This document shows positions 9,961 to 20,763 of a DNA stretch of 64,000 nt, in pieces (within the stretch, counting starts at the first letter, position 1; the number at the start of each line of letters is the position of its first letter). A program made the position numbers and the translations under genes. The stretch lies in NCBI GenBank assembly GCA_047967505.1, contig CM106538.1; one strand, written 5' to 3'. The stretch is from Dipteris shenzhenensis (lineage: Eukaryota; Polypodiophyta; Polypodiopsida; Gleicheniales). Below the pieces are notes generated by a model. That model made no database searches, had not been told where the DNA came from, and saw nothing but the letters and a program-made list of their open reading frames with translations.

Positions 9961-11040
9961 AGACTATATAAAATATGCATTCCAGAGTATTTAGTGTTAT
10001 ATGCTTTCTAAAGTGTTTTGTTTATATCCAATACTAGGTACGATCCTTTGCAAAGGATTTACTTTAAGTAATTATAAATATACCTAGTCAAAGTATCCTA
10101 CTAGATTAGGGACAAGCACATAGGCTAAAAGCACACCGATTCATATTTTCTTACATTCATGCTGCATGGTGTATCAGAAGAAATGAAGAAGTATGTGATA
10201 AGAAATATTTAGAAGAGATATGTATTCCATATCATGGATTCATACCATGGATATTTGGTGGTTGCTAAAGTAGAAACATGATATGGATTCAATGATACTG
10301 TAGTTTTGTGCAAAGCCTTAAACAAAGTTGAAGGCTTTTGCAAAGTGTTACATACTGTAACAAAGATAAGCAAGTATGCTAAACCTCTTTTAGATTCTAT
10401 GGTTTTAAATACCTACCTCACAAATACATTATCTAATTCTTCATTCTTCGACTAACAAGTATTATACACATGGAAGAAAAGCAAACATACTAAAAGCACG
10501 TGTGTAAAATTTAATATTTCCTTATTTTTTAAATTAATTCAATTCTTTGATTGACTACCTTTTTAAAATTTAAAGGTTATAAGTATATAATATACATAAT
10601 TTTAAATGTTATTAATGTATAATATTAATCATTTATATATTTATTTAAATTTATACAATAGTTACACTATTTTTATATTAGTTTTTAAGTTGATAATGTA
10701 TATTTTTATTAAAACTAAAATTTAATATCTAGTTAATAGCAAGAAGAATATTGTAGAGATTTTTCATATTAAGAACTACCTTACAAATACTAATTCTTCA
10801 TTGTTTGAAGAATAAGTATTATATAAAGCACATATGCTAGAAGACCTCCCTTTCAAGAATATTTTCATTGTTATATTTTTTTAATTAATGTATTTATATA
10901 TATTAATATAATATTTATATTAATTTATAGATTAACAACATATATTTTTAGCAAAATTATATTTTAACATTAGTTAATAAAAGTTTATTATATTATGGAG
11001 TAAAAATATTATAAGTGGATTTCTCATATTAATAAAGTGT
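9961..11040. other. AT-rich spacer with a short direct repeat
   Basis: No gene is recognisable. A segment of about 60 bp recurs at 10411-10475 and 10776-10830 (ACTACCTTACAAATAC and TAATTCTTCATT landmarks). The intervening DNA is strongly AT-rich. Confidence 0.5.
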
Positions 11041-11084
11041 CGTGAGAAGAGTTTTTGGAGAGATTTATGGTTAAATTTTGTTTT

Positions 11085-11475
11085 GAAGTTGTTGCATACA
11101 CAATAGGTAGGGAGGTTTGAGTGGTTTTAAGGTTGAGAGATAAATTTGTAATATATTGTTTTTTTTTTTGAAAAATTGTTGCGTGCCCAATAGACTGGGA
11201 GAGTTTGAGTTTGAGAGAAATTTGTGACAATAGGTTATGAGAGTTTGAGGTAAAGAGGGAAATTTGTGGGAAAAAAGATTTGATGCAAAAGATGGTTTTT
11301 GGAAGTTGTTGCGTACGCAACAGGTTTTTGAGAAAAGAATCGGATTTGAAAAAAAAAAAATCAAATTTACAAAAACTGGATTCTTAGAAGTTCTTGCGTA
11401 CGCAATAGGTTGGAAATGAACTCACCTCTTGCAACATTTTGAAAAATTTGAGAATCCTGCAATAGGTTGATGAGA
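11085..11475 (+). repeat. Array of TTGCGTACGCAATAGGTT-type motifs
   Basis: Spaced copies occur near 11091 (GTTGCATACACAATAGG), 11178 (GTTGCGTGCCCAATAG), 11308 (GTTGCGTACGCAACAGG), 11394 (TTGCGTACGCAATAGGTTGG) and 11458 (GCAATAGGTTGA). The core TTGCGTACGCAA is palindromic. The motif also occurs in the foldback core at 9.24-9.43 kb and once at about 12240. This links all three places to one repeat family. Confidence 0.7.
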
Positions 11476-11645
11476 GGAGAGAAGTGTGAAGTGTGAAAGA
11501 ATGAACTTTGAATGAAAAGGAGAACAAAGAACGTTCTACTTATAGTGAACCTAAAATAACTAAAAAGCCCCAAAAAACTAAAAAAAGCCGACTTGCCCTA
11601 AAAGCTACCCATTTCCTATAAAACTCTACTTCTCCTCATTCTCTC

Positions 11646-12095
11646 TCACGACTTTCCTGGAGCTCCTCCACCACCTCCCCGCCCACGTACTCCCTCCCTC
11701 CCCTCCCTTCCCCTCTCCTCCCGGTTCCCATCCCCTCTCCTCCCTTCCCTCCCTTTCCCTCTCCTCTCACTTCTCATCCCCTCTCCTCTCGCTTCCTCTC
11801 TCCCCTCCCTTCCCCTCTCCTCTTGCTTCCCATCCCCTCCCATCCCCTCTCCTCCCACTTCTCTCCTCCCGCTTCCTCTCTCCCCTCCCTTCCCCTCTTC
11901 TCCCGCTTTCCCCCTCCCCTCCCTCCTCCCTCCTCCTGCTTTTCCCCCTCGCTTCCCCCTCCCCTCCCTTCCCCTCTCCTCCCTTCCTCCCTCCCCTCCC
12001 TTCATCTCTCCTCCCGCTTCCCCCTTCCCTCTTCTCCTACTTTCCCTCTTTGATTATGAATCCTCTCCCTCCCTCCCCTTCCCCTTCGATCCTAT
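11646..12095 (+). repeat. Polypyrimidine tract (CCCTCTCCTCC-type)
   Basis: About 450 bp of almost pure C and T built from CCCTCCCTTCCCCTCTCCTC variants. Long open frames across it on either strand are low-complexity artefacts. Confidence 0.9.
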
Positions 12096-12099
12096 TTTT

Positions 12100-12225
12100 T
12101 TTGGGAGCGGGGAGGCGGGGAGCGGTTTGGCGGAGGAGAGGTAGAGGCGAAGGTGGGGAAAGCAGGGAGGTGAGAGGGGGGAGGTGGGGAGGTGGGGAGG
12201 AGAGGATGGAGGAGGGGGGATTAAC
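12100..12225 (+). repeat. Polypurine tract (GGGGAGG-type)
   Basis: A G/A-rich block starts just downstream of the polypyrimidine tract. The two blocks are complementary in composition and could fold back on one another. A GTGCATGCAATAGGTT motif follows at 12245-12260. Confidence 0.8.
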
Positions 12226-12278
12226 AAAACTCCTTGAATCTATTGTGCATGCAATAGGTTTAGGGGGGGTTAATCCCC

Positions 12279-14609
12279 TCCATTGCTTCTCACTTGAATG
12301 AATTTAATATTGTTTTCAGCCAACTTCAGGCTCAAAAGATGAATTTTGATGCAGAGACTAAGGCAATATTTCTCTTATGTTCATTGCCATCCTCATGGGA
12401 TACCTTCCATATAGCTATCAATAACTTTGCACTTGGTGGAGTACTGAAATTTGATGATGTTATGGCTAGCTTGTTGGCCGAGGAGATTAGATGAAAGTCT
12501 ATGGACAACAACAAGCAGGATGTTGCCTTAAATGTGCAAAGGGGCAAATCACAGCTCAGGGGGAAGTCCCAAGAAAGAGGGAAGTCTCGTAGCAAATCTA
12601 GGGCACAGAACATTAAGTGTTACCATTGTGGCAAGAAGGGCCATATGAAAAATTATTGCTACAAGCTGTAAAGAGAGCAAAAGGATAAGAAAAAGAATGC
12701 AAATTGGGGTGCAAATCAGAAGGGAGTCCAAGGGAGGACAAAGGAAAAGTGAAGATTGAGGAGATCAATGCAGTCACACATGATAGTGACAATGACATTC
12801 TCTTCATGTCTAGTTTATTTGCAGCTTACCACTTCAAATGATGCATATTCCTAGGATTGGATTTTGGATTCTGGTGGTTCATTCCATGTTACTCACTATA
12901 GGGAATGGTTCTCCACTTATGATAGTGGAAAGACAAGTTGTGTGCATCTTGGAAATGCCTATGCATGTGACATAGTGGAAGCAGGTGACAAAGTTTTCTT
13001 TTGCAAATGGGTCTGCATTTGTTTTGAAACATGTGAGACATGTGCCTAAGTTGATCAAGAGTCTTATTTCAGTGGGTCAGCTAGATGATGCTAGTTTTCA
13101 CACCACTTTTAGCTTTCACAGTTGGAAAATTCAAAAGGGCTCTATGCTTTTGGCTAGGGGTGCCAAGTGTGGGACTTTGTATCCCTTACATGTATCAGGG
13201 GTGTTTGATCATGTTGTTGAAATAACCAAGCAGCGAAGCACTTCTTTATGGCATTGCTTGTTGGGCCATATGAGCCAAAATGGGATGAAACTCTTATGCC
13301 ATTTGGGTTATGTACTGCATTTGAGTTTCTCTGATTTTGAATTTTGTGAGCACTATCTCTATGGGAAGCAGACTAAATCAGCCCATAAAAAAAGGGGAAA
13401 GAAAGAGTTTCAAAAGCTTGATTTGGTGCATTCAGACGTATGTGGTCCCATGCCTACACGGTCATTAGGCGGGGCTAAATACTATGTGACATTCATTGAT
13501 GATGCAACTAGGAAAGTGTGGGCTTATGCTATAGCTTGGAAGAGTGATGTATTCTAGGTATTTCAAAAATGGTTGGCCTTGGTTGAGAATCAGTCAGGTA
13601 GACTGCTTAAATGCCTACGAACTGACAATGGTGGAGAGTATCTCTCTCATGTCTTTCAGCATTTCTATAATACATGTTGGATTAAGAGGGAACTCACATC
13701 CCCTCATACTCCAGAGCAAAATCCACTTGCAGAAAAGATGAACCTACCATTCAAGAAAGGTTGCAATGCATGCTTTCCAATGCAAGTCTTTTCGGTGGTT
13801 TTTGGGCTGAGGCAATGAAGACTGCAGTGCATGTGATCAATAGATCACCTAGTAAGAGTTTGGATGGTGGTATTCCTAAAGAGGCATGGAGTGGCAAGAA
13901 GCCCTCTCACTCTCATTTGCACATATTTGGGTGTGAGGCATATGCACATGTGCTAAAAGAGCTTCAAAAGAAGCTAGATCCTAAGTCTAGGAAATGCATC
14001 TGTCTGGGTTATGGTGAAAGTGGAGAGATGGGCTATCGTCTCTAGGATCCAGAAGCAAAGAAGATCATACGTAGCCATGATGTAGTCTTCAATGAGAAGA
14101 AGATGCATAAGGTACCCATGAGGGATGTGGAAATGAGGAGAATCACTTTCCAGGATGTGAATCCACCTGCATATGTTGATAGATAGCAAGCTGTCCATGC
14201 ACCAAATGTGCAAGAAATGGTACCACCAAGTACTCCCACAGGTATACAATCAAGGGTAGATGATGGATCATCTATTGGTGGAAATGATGAGTCAAATGTG
14301 GCTGATATATAGGTGGGACAACAAGCTGAAATGCCCTCGAGAAGATCATCTAGAGTGTCTAGACCACCTGATAGGTTTGTTCTAGGGGTAGACTATGTGA
14401 TGCTTATTGATTGCAGGGAGCCTTCTTGCTACAGAGAGGCTATGACGTGCGAGGATCAACACAAGTGGGAGTATGCTATGCAATCAAAGATGAGTTCACT
14501 TATGAAGAATAAGACTTGGGGCTTGGTTTCTTTGCTACATGGAAAGAAAGCATTGCCATGTTAATGGGTCTACAAAATGAAGGTTATAGGTGATGATGTG
14601 CCTAGGTAC
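12279..14609 (+). pseudogene. Copia A gag, protease, integrase and start of RT (broken)
   Basis: Domains in order: gag C-terminus (LNEFNIVFSQLQAQKMNF), CCHC zinc knuckle (CYHCGKKGH form, here KCYHCGKKGHMKNYCYKL with a stop after KL), protease with DSGG in place of DSGA, pre-integrase (LWHCLLGHMSQNG), integrase with HSDVCGPM, RTDNGGEY and NPLAEKMN, and the RT N-terminus (WEYAMQSKMSSLMKNKTW). Stops interrupt it at about 12492, 12669, 13556 and 14044, with frameshifts in the protease and integrase regions. Read against copia D these are simple substitutions and indels. Confidence 0.88.
14605..14609 (+). other. Left flank of the copia E insertion
   Basis: GGTAC precedes the E LTR, while CTAC follows the right LTR at 19414. 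The comparison with copia D shows the uninterrupted site was CCTAGGTACAAGG. The duplication is therefore imperfect (GTAC against CTAC), probably through later mutation. Confidence 0.45.
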
Positions 14610-14963
14610 TGTGAAGATTGTGGGAGAGAGGGAAGGAGTCTCACTTGCGGCTTTCTCACATGCACAATGGGGGAATACACACAAAGGTGGAGGATGAAAA
14701 CAGTTTTCCTCTTCTTAGTTGTGAAAGCCAAAAGAACTCAAGTACCAAGAAATAGAAGAACCCTATATGTGGGTCTCAAACCAAACTCAACTAACTAAGG
14801 TGGCATACTAACTGAGCCACGAACTAGTGTGTAGATAAGGATAGCCATCATCCAGCTATTATTCGTGGGCGGTGTACCAACCGCATCTCCAGCTAACAAG
14901 TCGGTGACATAAATGCACAACAGTCACCCTGGCATATCGCGAGTGGAGCTCGATATCTCAACA
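14610..14963 (-). repeat. Copia E 3' LTR
   Basis: Matches 19062-19413 closely over its full length. It is bounded on the internal side by a purine-rich tract (complement of CTCCCCCTCGAG). Confidence 0.92.
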
Positions 14964-14976
14964 CTCCCCCTCGAGC
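14964..14976 (-). other. Copia E polypurine tract
   Basis: Element-sense GAGGGGGAG directly precedes the 3' LTR. This is the expected primer site for plus-strand DNA synthesis. Confidence 0.75.
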
Positions 14977-16112
14977 TCAATCCCAATTCCTGCACACCAA
15001 GCAGGTCTCTCAACTTGCGCAGCTTCTCTGTGCCCAATGCTTTTGTGAAGATGTCAGCTACCTGATCCTCTGTGCTAACATAAACTAGATCAATAAGACC
15101 TAGTAACACTTTCTCCCACACATAGTGATAATGCACCTCAATGTGCTTTGTTCTAGCATGAAAGACTGGGTTCTTTGCCAAGTGTATACTGCTCATGTTG
15201 TCACAATAAATGACAACTGCCCCATCTGTAGACTGATGCATATCATAGAGTAGCTTATGCAACCAAGCTACCTCACATGCAGCCGTTGCTGCACCCCTGT
15301 ACTCAGCCTTTGTGCTTGACAAGGCAACTGTAGGCTGTTTCTTGCTGCTCCATAAAGACCTCTTCTTGCAAATCACCATGCAAGAAGGCATTCTTTACAT
15401 CCATTTGATGTAAAGACCATCCCTTTGATGCAGCCATAGCAATGGCTGCTCTTACGGTTGCCATCCTTGCAACCGGGCTGAAAGTTTCTTCATAATCAAT
15501 GCCATATGTCTGTGCATACCCCTTGACAGCTAATATTGCCTTGTATCTATTCACAGAATCATCTGCATTGTGCTTGATCTTATAAACCCATTTACAGCCA
15601 ATTGCATTCTTGTCTTTAAGCAAAGGCACCGATTCCCATGTAGCATTTGCATCCAAGGCATCCATTTCTTCATCCATGGCTTTCTCCCATTTTTCATTTC
15701 CCATGGCTTGCTCAAAAGAAGTGGGTTCTGGTTCCTGTATCATTTTGACCATATAGGCATAGTGAGTGGCTGTAAATCCATCATATTTCAGCCTATCCAT
15801 AGGATACCTGACCCTGGTAGACCTGTGCAAAATAGGCTCACTTCCAGGTGCTCTCAAAACATCCCTGGTCTTCCTTACTCCAGGTGTAACAACAGAAGGA
15901 ATACCCAACTCATCATCAATGCTCTGTTCTGAGCCACTGGATTCACCATCCACACAAGAGTGACCTGCATTCACATCAAACATGGGCTGATCTACCTCCT
16001 CTTTTCCTTTTCGTGATACCTGTGTACCACTCTCTGCATTGCTTTGAGGGGATTCTCCTGATCTCAATCTGCCTGTCCATGGCGAAGTATGTGAACCACT
16101 GGTAGAGGACAC
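14977..16112 (-). pseudogene. Copia E RT N-terminus fused to RNase H by an internal deletion
   Basis: In element order, the frame from 16112 encodes a pre-RT linker and the RT N-terminus (GCKWVYKIKHNADDS; ILAVKGYAQTYGIDYEETFS; HQMDVKNAFLHGDLQEEVFM). It then jumps near 15345 to the end of RNase H in another frame (SSKKQPTVALSSTKAEYRGA; YCDNMSSIHLAKNPVFHART; DQVADIFTKALG). Roughly the distal half of RT, including the YVDD box, is missing. The join reads ATGGAGCAGCAAG, consistent with a deletion at short homology. The product could not reverse transcribe, so E would have needed another element's enzyme after this event. Confidence 0.85.
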
Positions 16113-16323
16113 TCCAGGTCCACTAATATTTTGTGATTGCTGTTGTGCATTCTATGCAGCATTACCATTTTGTGCATCTACATCAATCATCACATTTACT
16201 GGTTTATACCAGCTGCTCATCTCATCAAAAACAACATCTCTGCTCACTGTGAACTTACGTGTAGAAGGGTTATAGCATCTATACCCTTTCTGCTATAGAG
16301 AATAACCAATAAAGATGCACTTC
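16113..16323 (-). other. Copia E integrase-RT linker, degenerate
   Basis: Homology to copia linkers continues (the KCIFIGYS region near 16300), but stops and a frameshift break it. No separate gene is present. Confidence 0.5.
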
Positions 16324-17039
16324 TCAGCTTTTGGATCCAACTTGGACCTTGGACCTCAACTCATCTGGCACATGGACATAGGCAATGCAACCAAAAATCT
16401 TCAAATGAGAAATATCTCGTTTCCTACCAGTATACATCTCCTCTGGCGTCATGCCATGTATTGATGCAGTGGGAGTCCTATTCATTATATAGACTGCTGT
16501 AGCAACTGCTTCAGCCCAATAATAATCTGGTAGATCTTTTTCATTTAGCATAGCCCGAGATACCTCTCCAATATGCCTGTTTTTTCTTTTTGCAATTCCA
16601 TTTTGCTGTGGGGTATGACTGCATGAATATTGCTGCTTTATACCATGCTCCTGCAAGAAACTTGTAAACTCATTTGAGAGGTACTCTCCCCCTCCATCTG
16701 ACCTTAGGCATTTTATTTGCAGGCCTGTTTCTTTTTCAACCATAGCTTTGAAAGCTTGAAGTGCCCAAACACTTCACTTTTCTTTTTCATAAAATACACC
16801 CACAGTTTTCTGTTGAAGTCATCAATAAATGTGACAAAATAGTGACAGCCTCCAATAGATGCAGCTTTTGTAGTCCACACATCAGAGTGGATTAATTCCA
16901 ATGGCTTTTTACTCTCTTGAACATGCCTAGGAAAAGGTTTCCTTGCCTGTTTCCCAAATTGACAGGCTTCACAAACCTTGTGCATTTTTGCAACCTTGAA
17001 TTTAGGCAATCCTCCTGCAACAATATTTTGGGCTTGCAT
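16324..17039 (-). pseudogene. Copia E integrase (catalytic Glu replaced)
   Basis: Two overlapping frames make up one integrase with a frameshift near 16740. Features are the CxxC end of the zinc site (CEACQFGKQARKPFP), first Asp in LIHSDVW, a rim motif FVTFIDDFNRKLWVYF, and second Asp in CLRSDGGGEY. The third motif is PQQNGIAKRKN, where copia integrases have Glu in place of the first Lys. The downstream GCIAYVHVPDELR region is typical of copia. Confidence 0.85.
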
Positions 17040-17048
17040 TGATTTAAG

Positions 17049-18518
17049 TCACTGTATATTAACATGACCAATGCGTTTGTTCCAGATATCAATATGTGCA
17101 ACTACACCGGTCCCATGTGCAAACATTGCTGCACTCAATTCAGGCATGTCTGCATCCAACATAAACATCCTGCCCTTCTTCTTTCCTTTTGCTATCAAGC
17201 GACCATTATTTTTCATATCCTCAACAAAGCATCCATGAGGATTAAATCTGACCTGCAAGCCCTGCTCAACCATCTGACCAACAGAAACCAGGTTCTTGGT
17301 GATGTTCGGAACATGAAATACATCAGACAAGTATTTCTTTTTCCCATCCTGCATAGACAAAGGAATTTCGCCAATCTGCACAATAGGATGTACAGTATCG
17401 TCACCAGTCTCCACAAATCCTAGTTTTTCCATTTTTCTTGCATCCTGCATCCATTCAGCGTGACCTATCATGTGGTTTGACGCACCTGAATCAACATACC
17501 ACACATCATTGCTTTCTTCTGCACTTGTTACAGAATTTGTCATATGCTGCACCATAAACAAATGCTCATTTTTGTCATCACCCTTTCTACTAGAGGATGC
17601 ATAATTGCCTTGCTGCAATTTTCCATTCATAATGTCATTCTGCTTTTTGTAGCAGTCTTTAGCCATATGACCCATTTTGTGACAATAGTAGCATTCTACA
17701 TTGCTGTTTGCATTTTGGCCTCTCTGCCATCCACCACGGCCTCTTTGGCTCCCCCTGCCTCTAGAGTTACCACGTCCCCCTGCATAGGACTGGTTTTCTT
17801 GCATTTGCTGCATATTTTGATTTCTACCATGACCTGCAGATCGGCCTCCTCTACCTCTGCCTCTACCTCTGCCAGCATTTGAGTAGAAGACAGTTTCTTT
17901 TGAAGTTCCTGCTGAAGAAGATGCACCACCATTTCTCTGCTCTTCGGAAATTAGAAGAGCAATCAACTCCTCAAAATCAGGAAATTTTTCACGGACGGCA
18001 ATGGATGTCTGGAACTGTGCATAATCCTTTCCTAGACCATTCAAGGTCACAGAGACCAAATCATCATCATCCACTGGCGACCCAATGGAAGCAAGTGCAT
18101 CTGCAATTTTCTTCACTTTCATGTGGTAGTCATTTATGCTCAAATTTTCTCTCTGCACATTGTGCAACTCCTATTTGAGTTGCATTTTCCTGGCTTGCGT
18201 ATTTGTGCTATACATTTTTGCAAAAGTATCCCATGCCTCCTTTGGTGTATTTGCATCCTGAATATGCACAATCATGGAGTCCGAAATACTGATAGACAGC
18301 CAGTACATAACTTTCCTGGCTCTCTCATGCCATCCTTTAAATGCCTGCATTTCCTGTTGACTGGGAACATTAGGAAGAACAGGTTCTTCTTCATTTCCTG
18401 TAATGAACTCCCAATAGCCTTTTCCCATCAAGAAATTCGTCATTCTAAACTTCCATGCCTGGAAGTTGTTCTTGTCAAGCTTTTCAGTGACAATTTGTGA
18501 AAGAGAATCAGATGCCAT
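17049..18518 (-). pseudogene. Copia E gag-protease (one in-frame TAG)
   Basis: The probable start is the ATG at 18518 (MASDSLSQIVTEKLDKNN), giving a Tnt1-like gag (LDKNNFQAWKFRM; AWDTFAKMYS). A single in-frame TAG at 18171-18173 separates this from the rest (NVQRENLSINDYHMKVKKIA). A Gly/Arg-rich RNA-binding stretch follows, then a perfect CCHC knuckle (CYYCHKMGHMAKDC), a protease active site (WYVDSGASNHM) and the pre-integrase start (IWNKRIGHVN), where a stop at 17049 ends the frame. Confidence 0.88.
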
Positions 18519-19048
18519 TATAGAGCACTGCAAAATATTCTGTCACTGCAAAAAACACAGTTTTTGCCTCACACGGGCAGATCTGCAAAACTGATGAAAG
18601 TGGTATTTCACGACACAGTCACTTCCTAGTGACGATTTTGCATCAACAGGCAACAAGCATGAATCTGCAACTCCCAATGTCTCTGCGCACAGGCATACGA
18701 TGCAATTTCTACGGCAACTTTTCACCGACCTGCAAAACAGTGGTCGCACAGCAAAAACAGGGCCTTTTTCTGAGCGCCTACGGAGAACTCCCGCCTCCAA
18801 AACGGGCCTCGAAATGACCTCGAATCAAAAAAATAAAGTCACCAAGGGCTTTCCCCTTACCCGCAGCATATAATGCCCTCTCGCCACACCGCGAAGGGTG
18901 TCTCAATCTGAGACAGTGCACTCTTGCACTTCCGACTGTGCTACCTGCAGAGATTTGCTCCCAAACTCAAAAAAGGAAAGCAACACTGGTCCTCTTACCA
19001 GGACACTGCGAACTTGGTTTGCTTTCTTGAGCTCCTTACCACGAACAA
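18519..19048 (-). other. Copia E 5' leader
   Basis: About 530 bp of noncoding DNA between the primer site and gag. No conserved frame. It would be expected to carry packaging signals, but none is identifiable. Confidence 0.5.
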
Positions 19049-19061
19049 GGCTCTGATACCA
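19049..19061 (-). other. Copia E primer binding site
   Basis: Element-sense TGGTATCAGAGCC lies directly next to the 5' LTR. It is complementary to the 3' end of plant initiator tRNA-Met. Confidence 0.92.
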
Positions 19062-19413
19062 TGTGAAGATTGTGGGAGAGAGGGAAGGAGTCTCACTTGC
19101 GGCTTTCTCACATGCACAATGGGGGAATACACGCAAAGGTGGAGGCTGGAAACAGTTTTCCTCTTCTTAGTTGTGAAAGCCAAAAGAACTCAAGTACCAA
19201 GAAATAGAAGAACCCTATATGTGGGTCTCAAACCAAACTCAACTAACTAAGGTGGCATACTAACTGAGCCATGAACTAGTGTAGATAAGGATAGCTGTCA
19301 TCCAGCTATTATTCGTGGGCGGTGTACCAACCACATCTCCAACTAACAAGTCGGTGACATAAATGCACAACAGTCACCCTGGCATATCGCGAGTGGAGCT
19401 CGATATCTCAACA
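19062..19413 (-). repeat. Copia E 5' LTR
   Basis: Partner of 14610-14963. Differences include one 2-bp indel (GTGTGTAG against GTGTAG) and about nine substitutions. Confidence 0.92.
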
Positions 19414-19415
19414 CT

Positions 19416-20129
19416 ACAAGGCCTGTTTGGTCGCTAAAGGGTTCAAGCAAGAGAAGGGTGTGGACTTTGATGAGATATTCTCTTCGGTTGTGAAGATGAC
19501 CACACTTAGATGCATGCTTGGACTAGTGACAGTAGAAGATATGGAGCTTATGCAGATGGATTTCAAGACAACTTTCTTGCATGGGGATCTGCATGAGGAA
19601 ATTTACATGGTGCAACCATAAGGCTTTGAAGAAAAGGGCGAAGAGCATTTAGTTTGCAAGCTGAAAAAGAGTCTCTATGGTCTTAACCAAGCACCTAGAT
19701 GATGGTATCCGAAGTTTGATGCTTTCATTCGGTCCTAGGGTTTTAGAAGGAGTGAAATTGATCACAGCCTCTACTCTAAAAGGGCTAAGGATAATAGCCT
19801 AATAATTCTAGCACTATATGTGGATGATAAGCTATTGACTAGCAAGAATACTTATGATCTAGATGCATTAAAGGCCAAGTTGCATGAGGTCTTTGATATG
19901 AAGGATTTCAAACTTGCAGGCCATATTCTTGGTATGCGCATCATGCGTGATCGGAGTAGGAAACTCATTTGGCTTTCATAGAAGGAGTATGTTACAAAAG
20001 TATTGCAGCATTTCAATATGGAGGGGGGGAAGGCAGTGAGTACTCCATTGCCTCCATATGTGAAACTGAGTCATACAGATAGTCCCAAACTAGATGAGGA
20101 GAGGGCCATGATGGCCTAGGCTCCTTATG
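19416..20129 (+). pseudogene. Copia A RT core and start of RNase H (broken)
   Basis: Continues copia A after the E insertion: KGFKQEKGVDFDEIFSSVVK, QMDFKTTFLHGDLHEEIYM (the MDVK motif reads MDFK), CKLKKSLYGLNQAPR, and LYVDDK. The active-site YVDD is retained. Stops occur at about 19619, 19738 and 19980. At the position where copia D has a TAG, copia A keeps CAG (KVLQHFNMEGGK). Homology ends at 20129. Confidence 0.88.
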
Positions 20130-20137
20130 TTCAGGGT

Positions 20138-20605
20138 TCATCCACCTCGAGTTTTCATATCAGGACATTTGTTCCAAAAATCCTTGATGGGGTTACTAGG
20201 AAGTGGTATTACATCAAAATCATACGCATCATTGAAATTTGGCATGGGAGTGTGATTTGGATTATCTGGATCTCGATTTCTAGATCCAAATATTGGGTCC
20301 ATTTTTGCTGATGGCAGCACAAGTAGTGTCAGAGGTGATGGCGAGGCATGGAGAGAATCTAGGAACATGGGGGAGTAATATGGAAGAGTGTTAGTTGTGG
20401 GAGGGGAATCAAAGGGGAGGGAGGTAGGGAAGAACTGGGCAAATGGTTTGATCAGCTTGGTAATCCTTAGGGATAGGATTAGCAATGTAAGGAAAGAAAT
20501 TAGGTATGAGGGGATGGTAAGTTTGCGACTGTTGGGTTGGTTGAAAGTGTTGAAAGGCATGAGCAAAGAGACAATGAAGGGACTAGATATTTGGCTGGAG
20601 CTCAA
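20138..20605 (-). CDS. Unrecognised 155-codon frame beside the broken end of copia A
   Basis: Starts at an ATG and has a hydrophobic stretch (LISFLTLLILSLRI), a Ser/Pro/Thr-rich middle and a polar C-terminus (MDPIFGSRNRDPDNPNHTPM). No family is recognised. The C-terminal part could be the start of a retroelement gag, since it lies where copia A is truncated. It may equally be a chance frame. Confidence 0.2.
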   Translation of the reverse strand: MSSSQISSPFIVSLLMPFNTFNQPNSRKLTIPSYLISFLTLLILSLRITKLIKPFAQFFPTSLPFDSPPTTNTLPYYSPMFLDSLHASPSPLTLLVLPSAKMDPIFGSRNRDPDNPNHTPMPNFNDAYDFDVIPLPSNPIKDFWNKCPDMKTRGG

Positions 20606-20763
20606 GGAAGGTTAAGAGGGTGGTAGCAGTAAGGATAAGTAAGGTTATGAGATTGGCATAGAGAGTGGTTAGATATGGTAAGTTAGATGTGATATATGCC
20701 ATGTCATCCTATGACACATCTTTTTGCTGATGTGATGGGATCATCGGCTATTGCAAGGGTGGG

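Larger units (their letters stand above)
14610..19413 (-). mobile_element. Copia E, Ty1/copia element with both LTRs, deleted RT
   Basis: A minus-strand element inserted into copia A. It has LTRs of 354 bp (14610-14963) and 352 bp (19062-19413) that begin TGTTGAG and end CTTCACA in element sense. It also has a polypurine tract, a tRNA-Met primer site, gag, protease and integrase. The core RT, including any YxDD box, is missing. The LTRs differ at roughly nine positions plus one 2-bp indel, so E is older than D. Confidence 0.92.
12279..20129 (+). mobile_element. Copia A, truncated Ty1/copia element split by copia E
   Basis: A plus-strand relative of copia D. Homology begins inside gag (SIASHLNEFN at about 12279) and stops abruptly inside RNase H at 20129 (ERAMMA then unrelated DNA), so both LTRs are missing. 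The 4.8-kb copia E lies between the RT codons for VPRY (ends 14609) and KAR (from 19416). Multiple stops and frameshifts show long decay. The family match to D, which has identical LTRs, shows that this family was active both long ago and recently. Confidence 0.9.

Noticed and set aside
11646-12053. Long frames on both strands encoding Gly/Arg/Glu-rich or Ser/Pro/Leu-rich proteins
   Set aside because: They are translations of a pure polypyrimidine tract; every frame is open because stop codons cannot form. No domain or start context.
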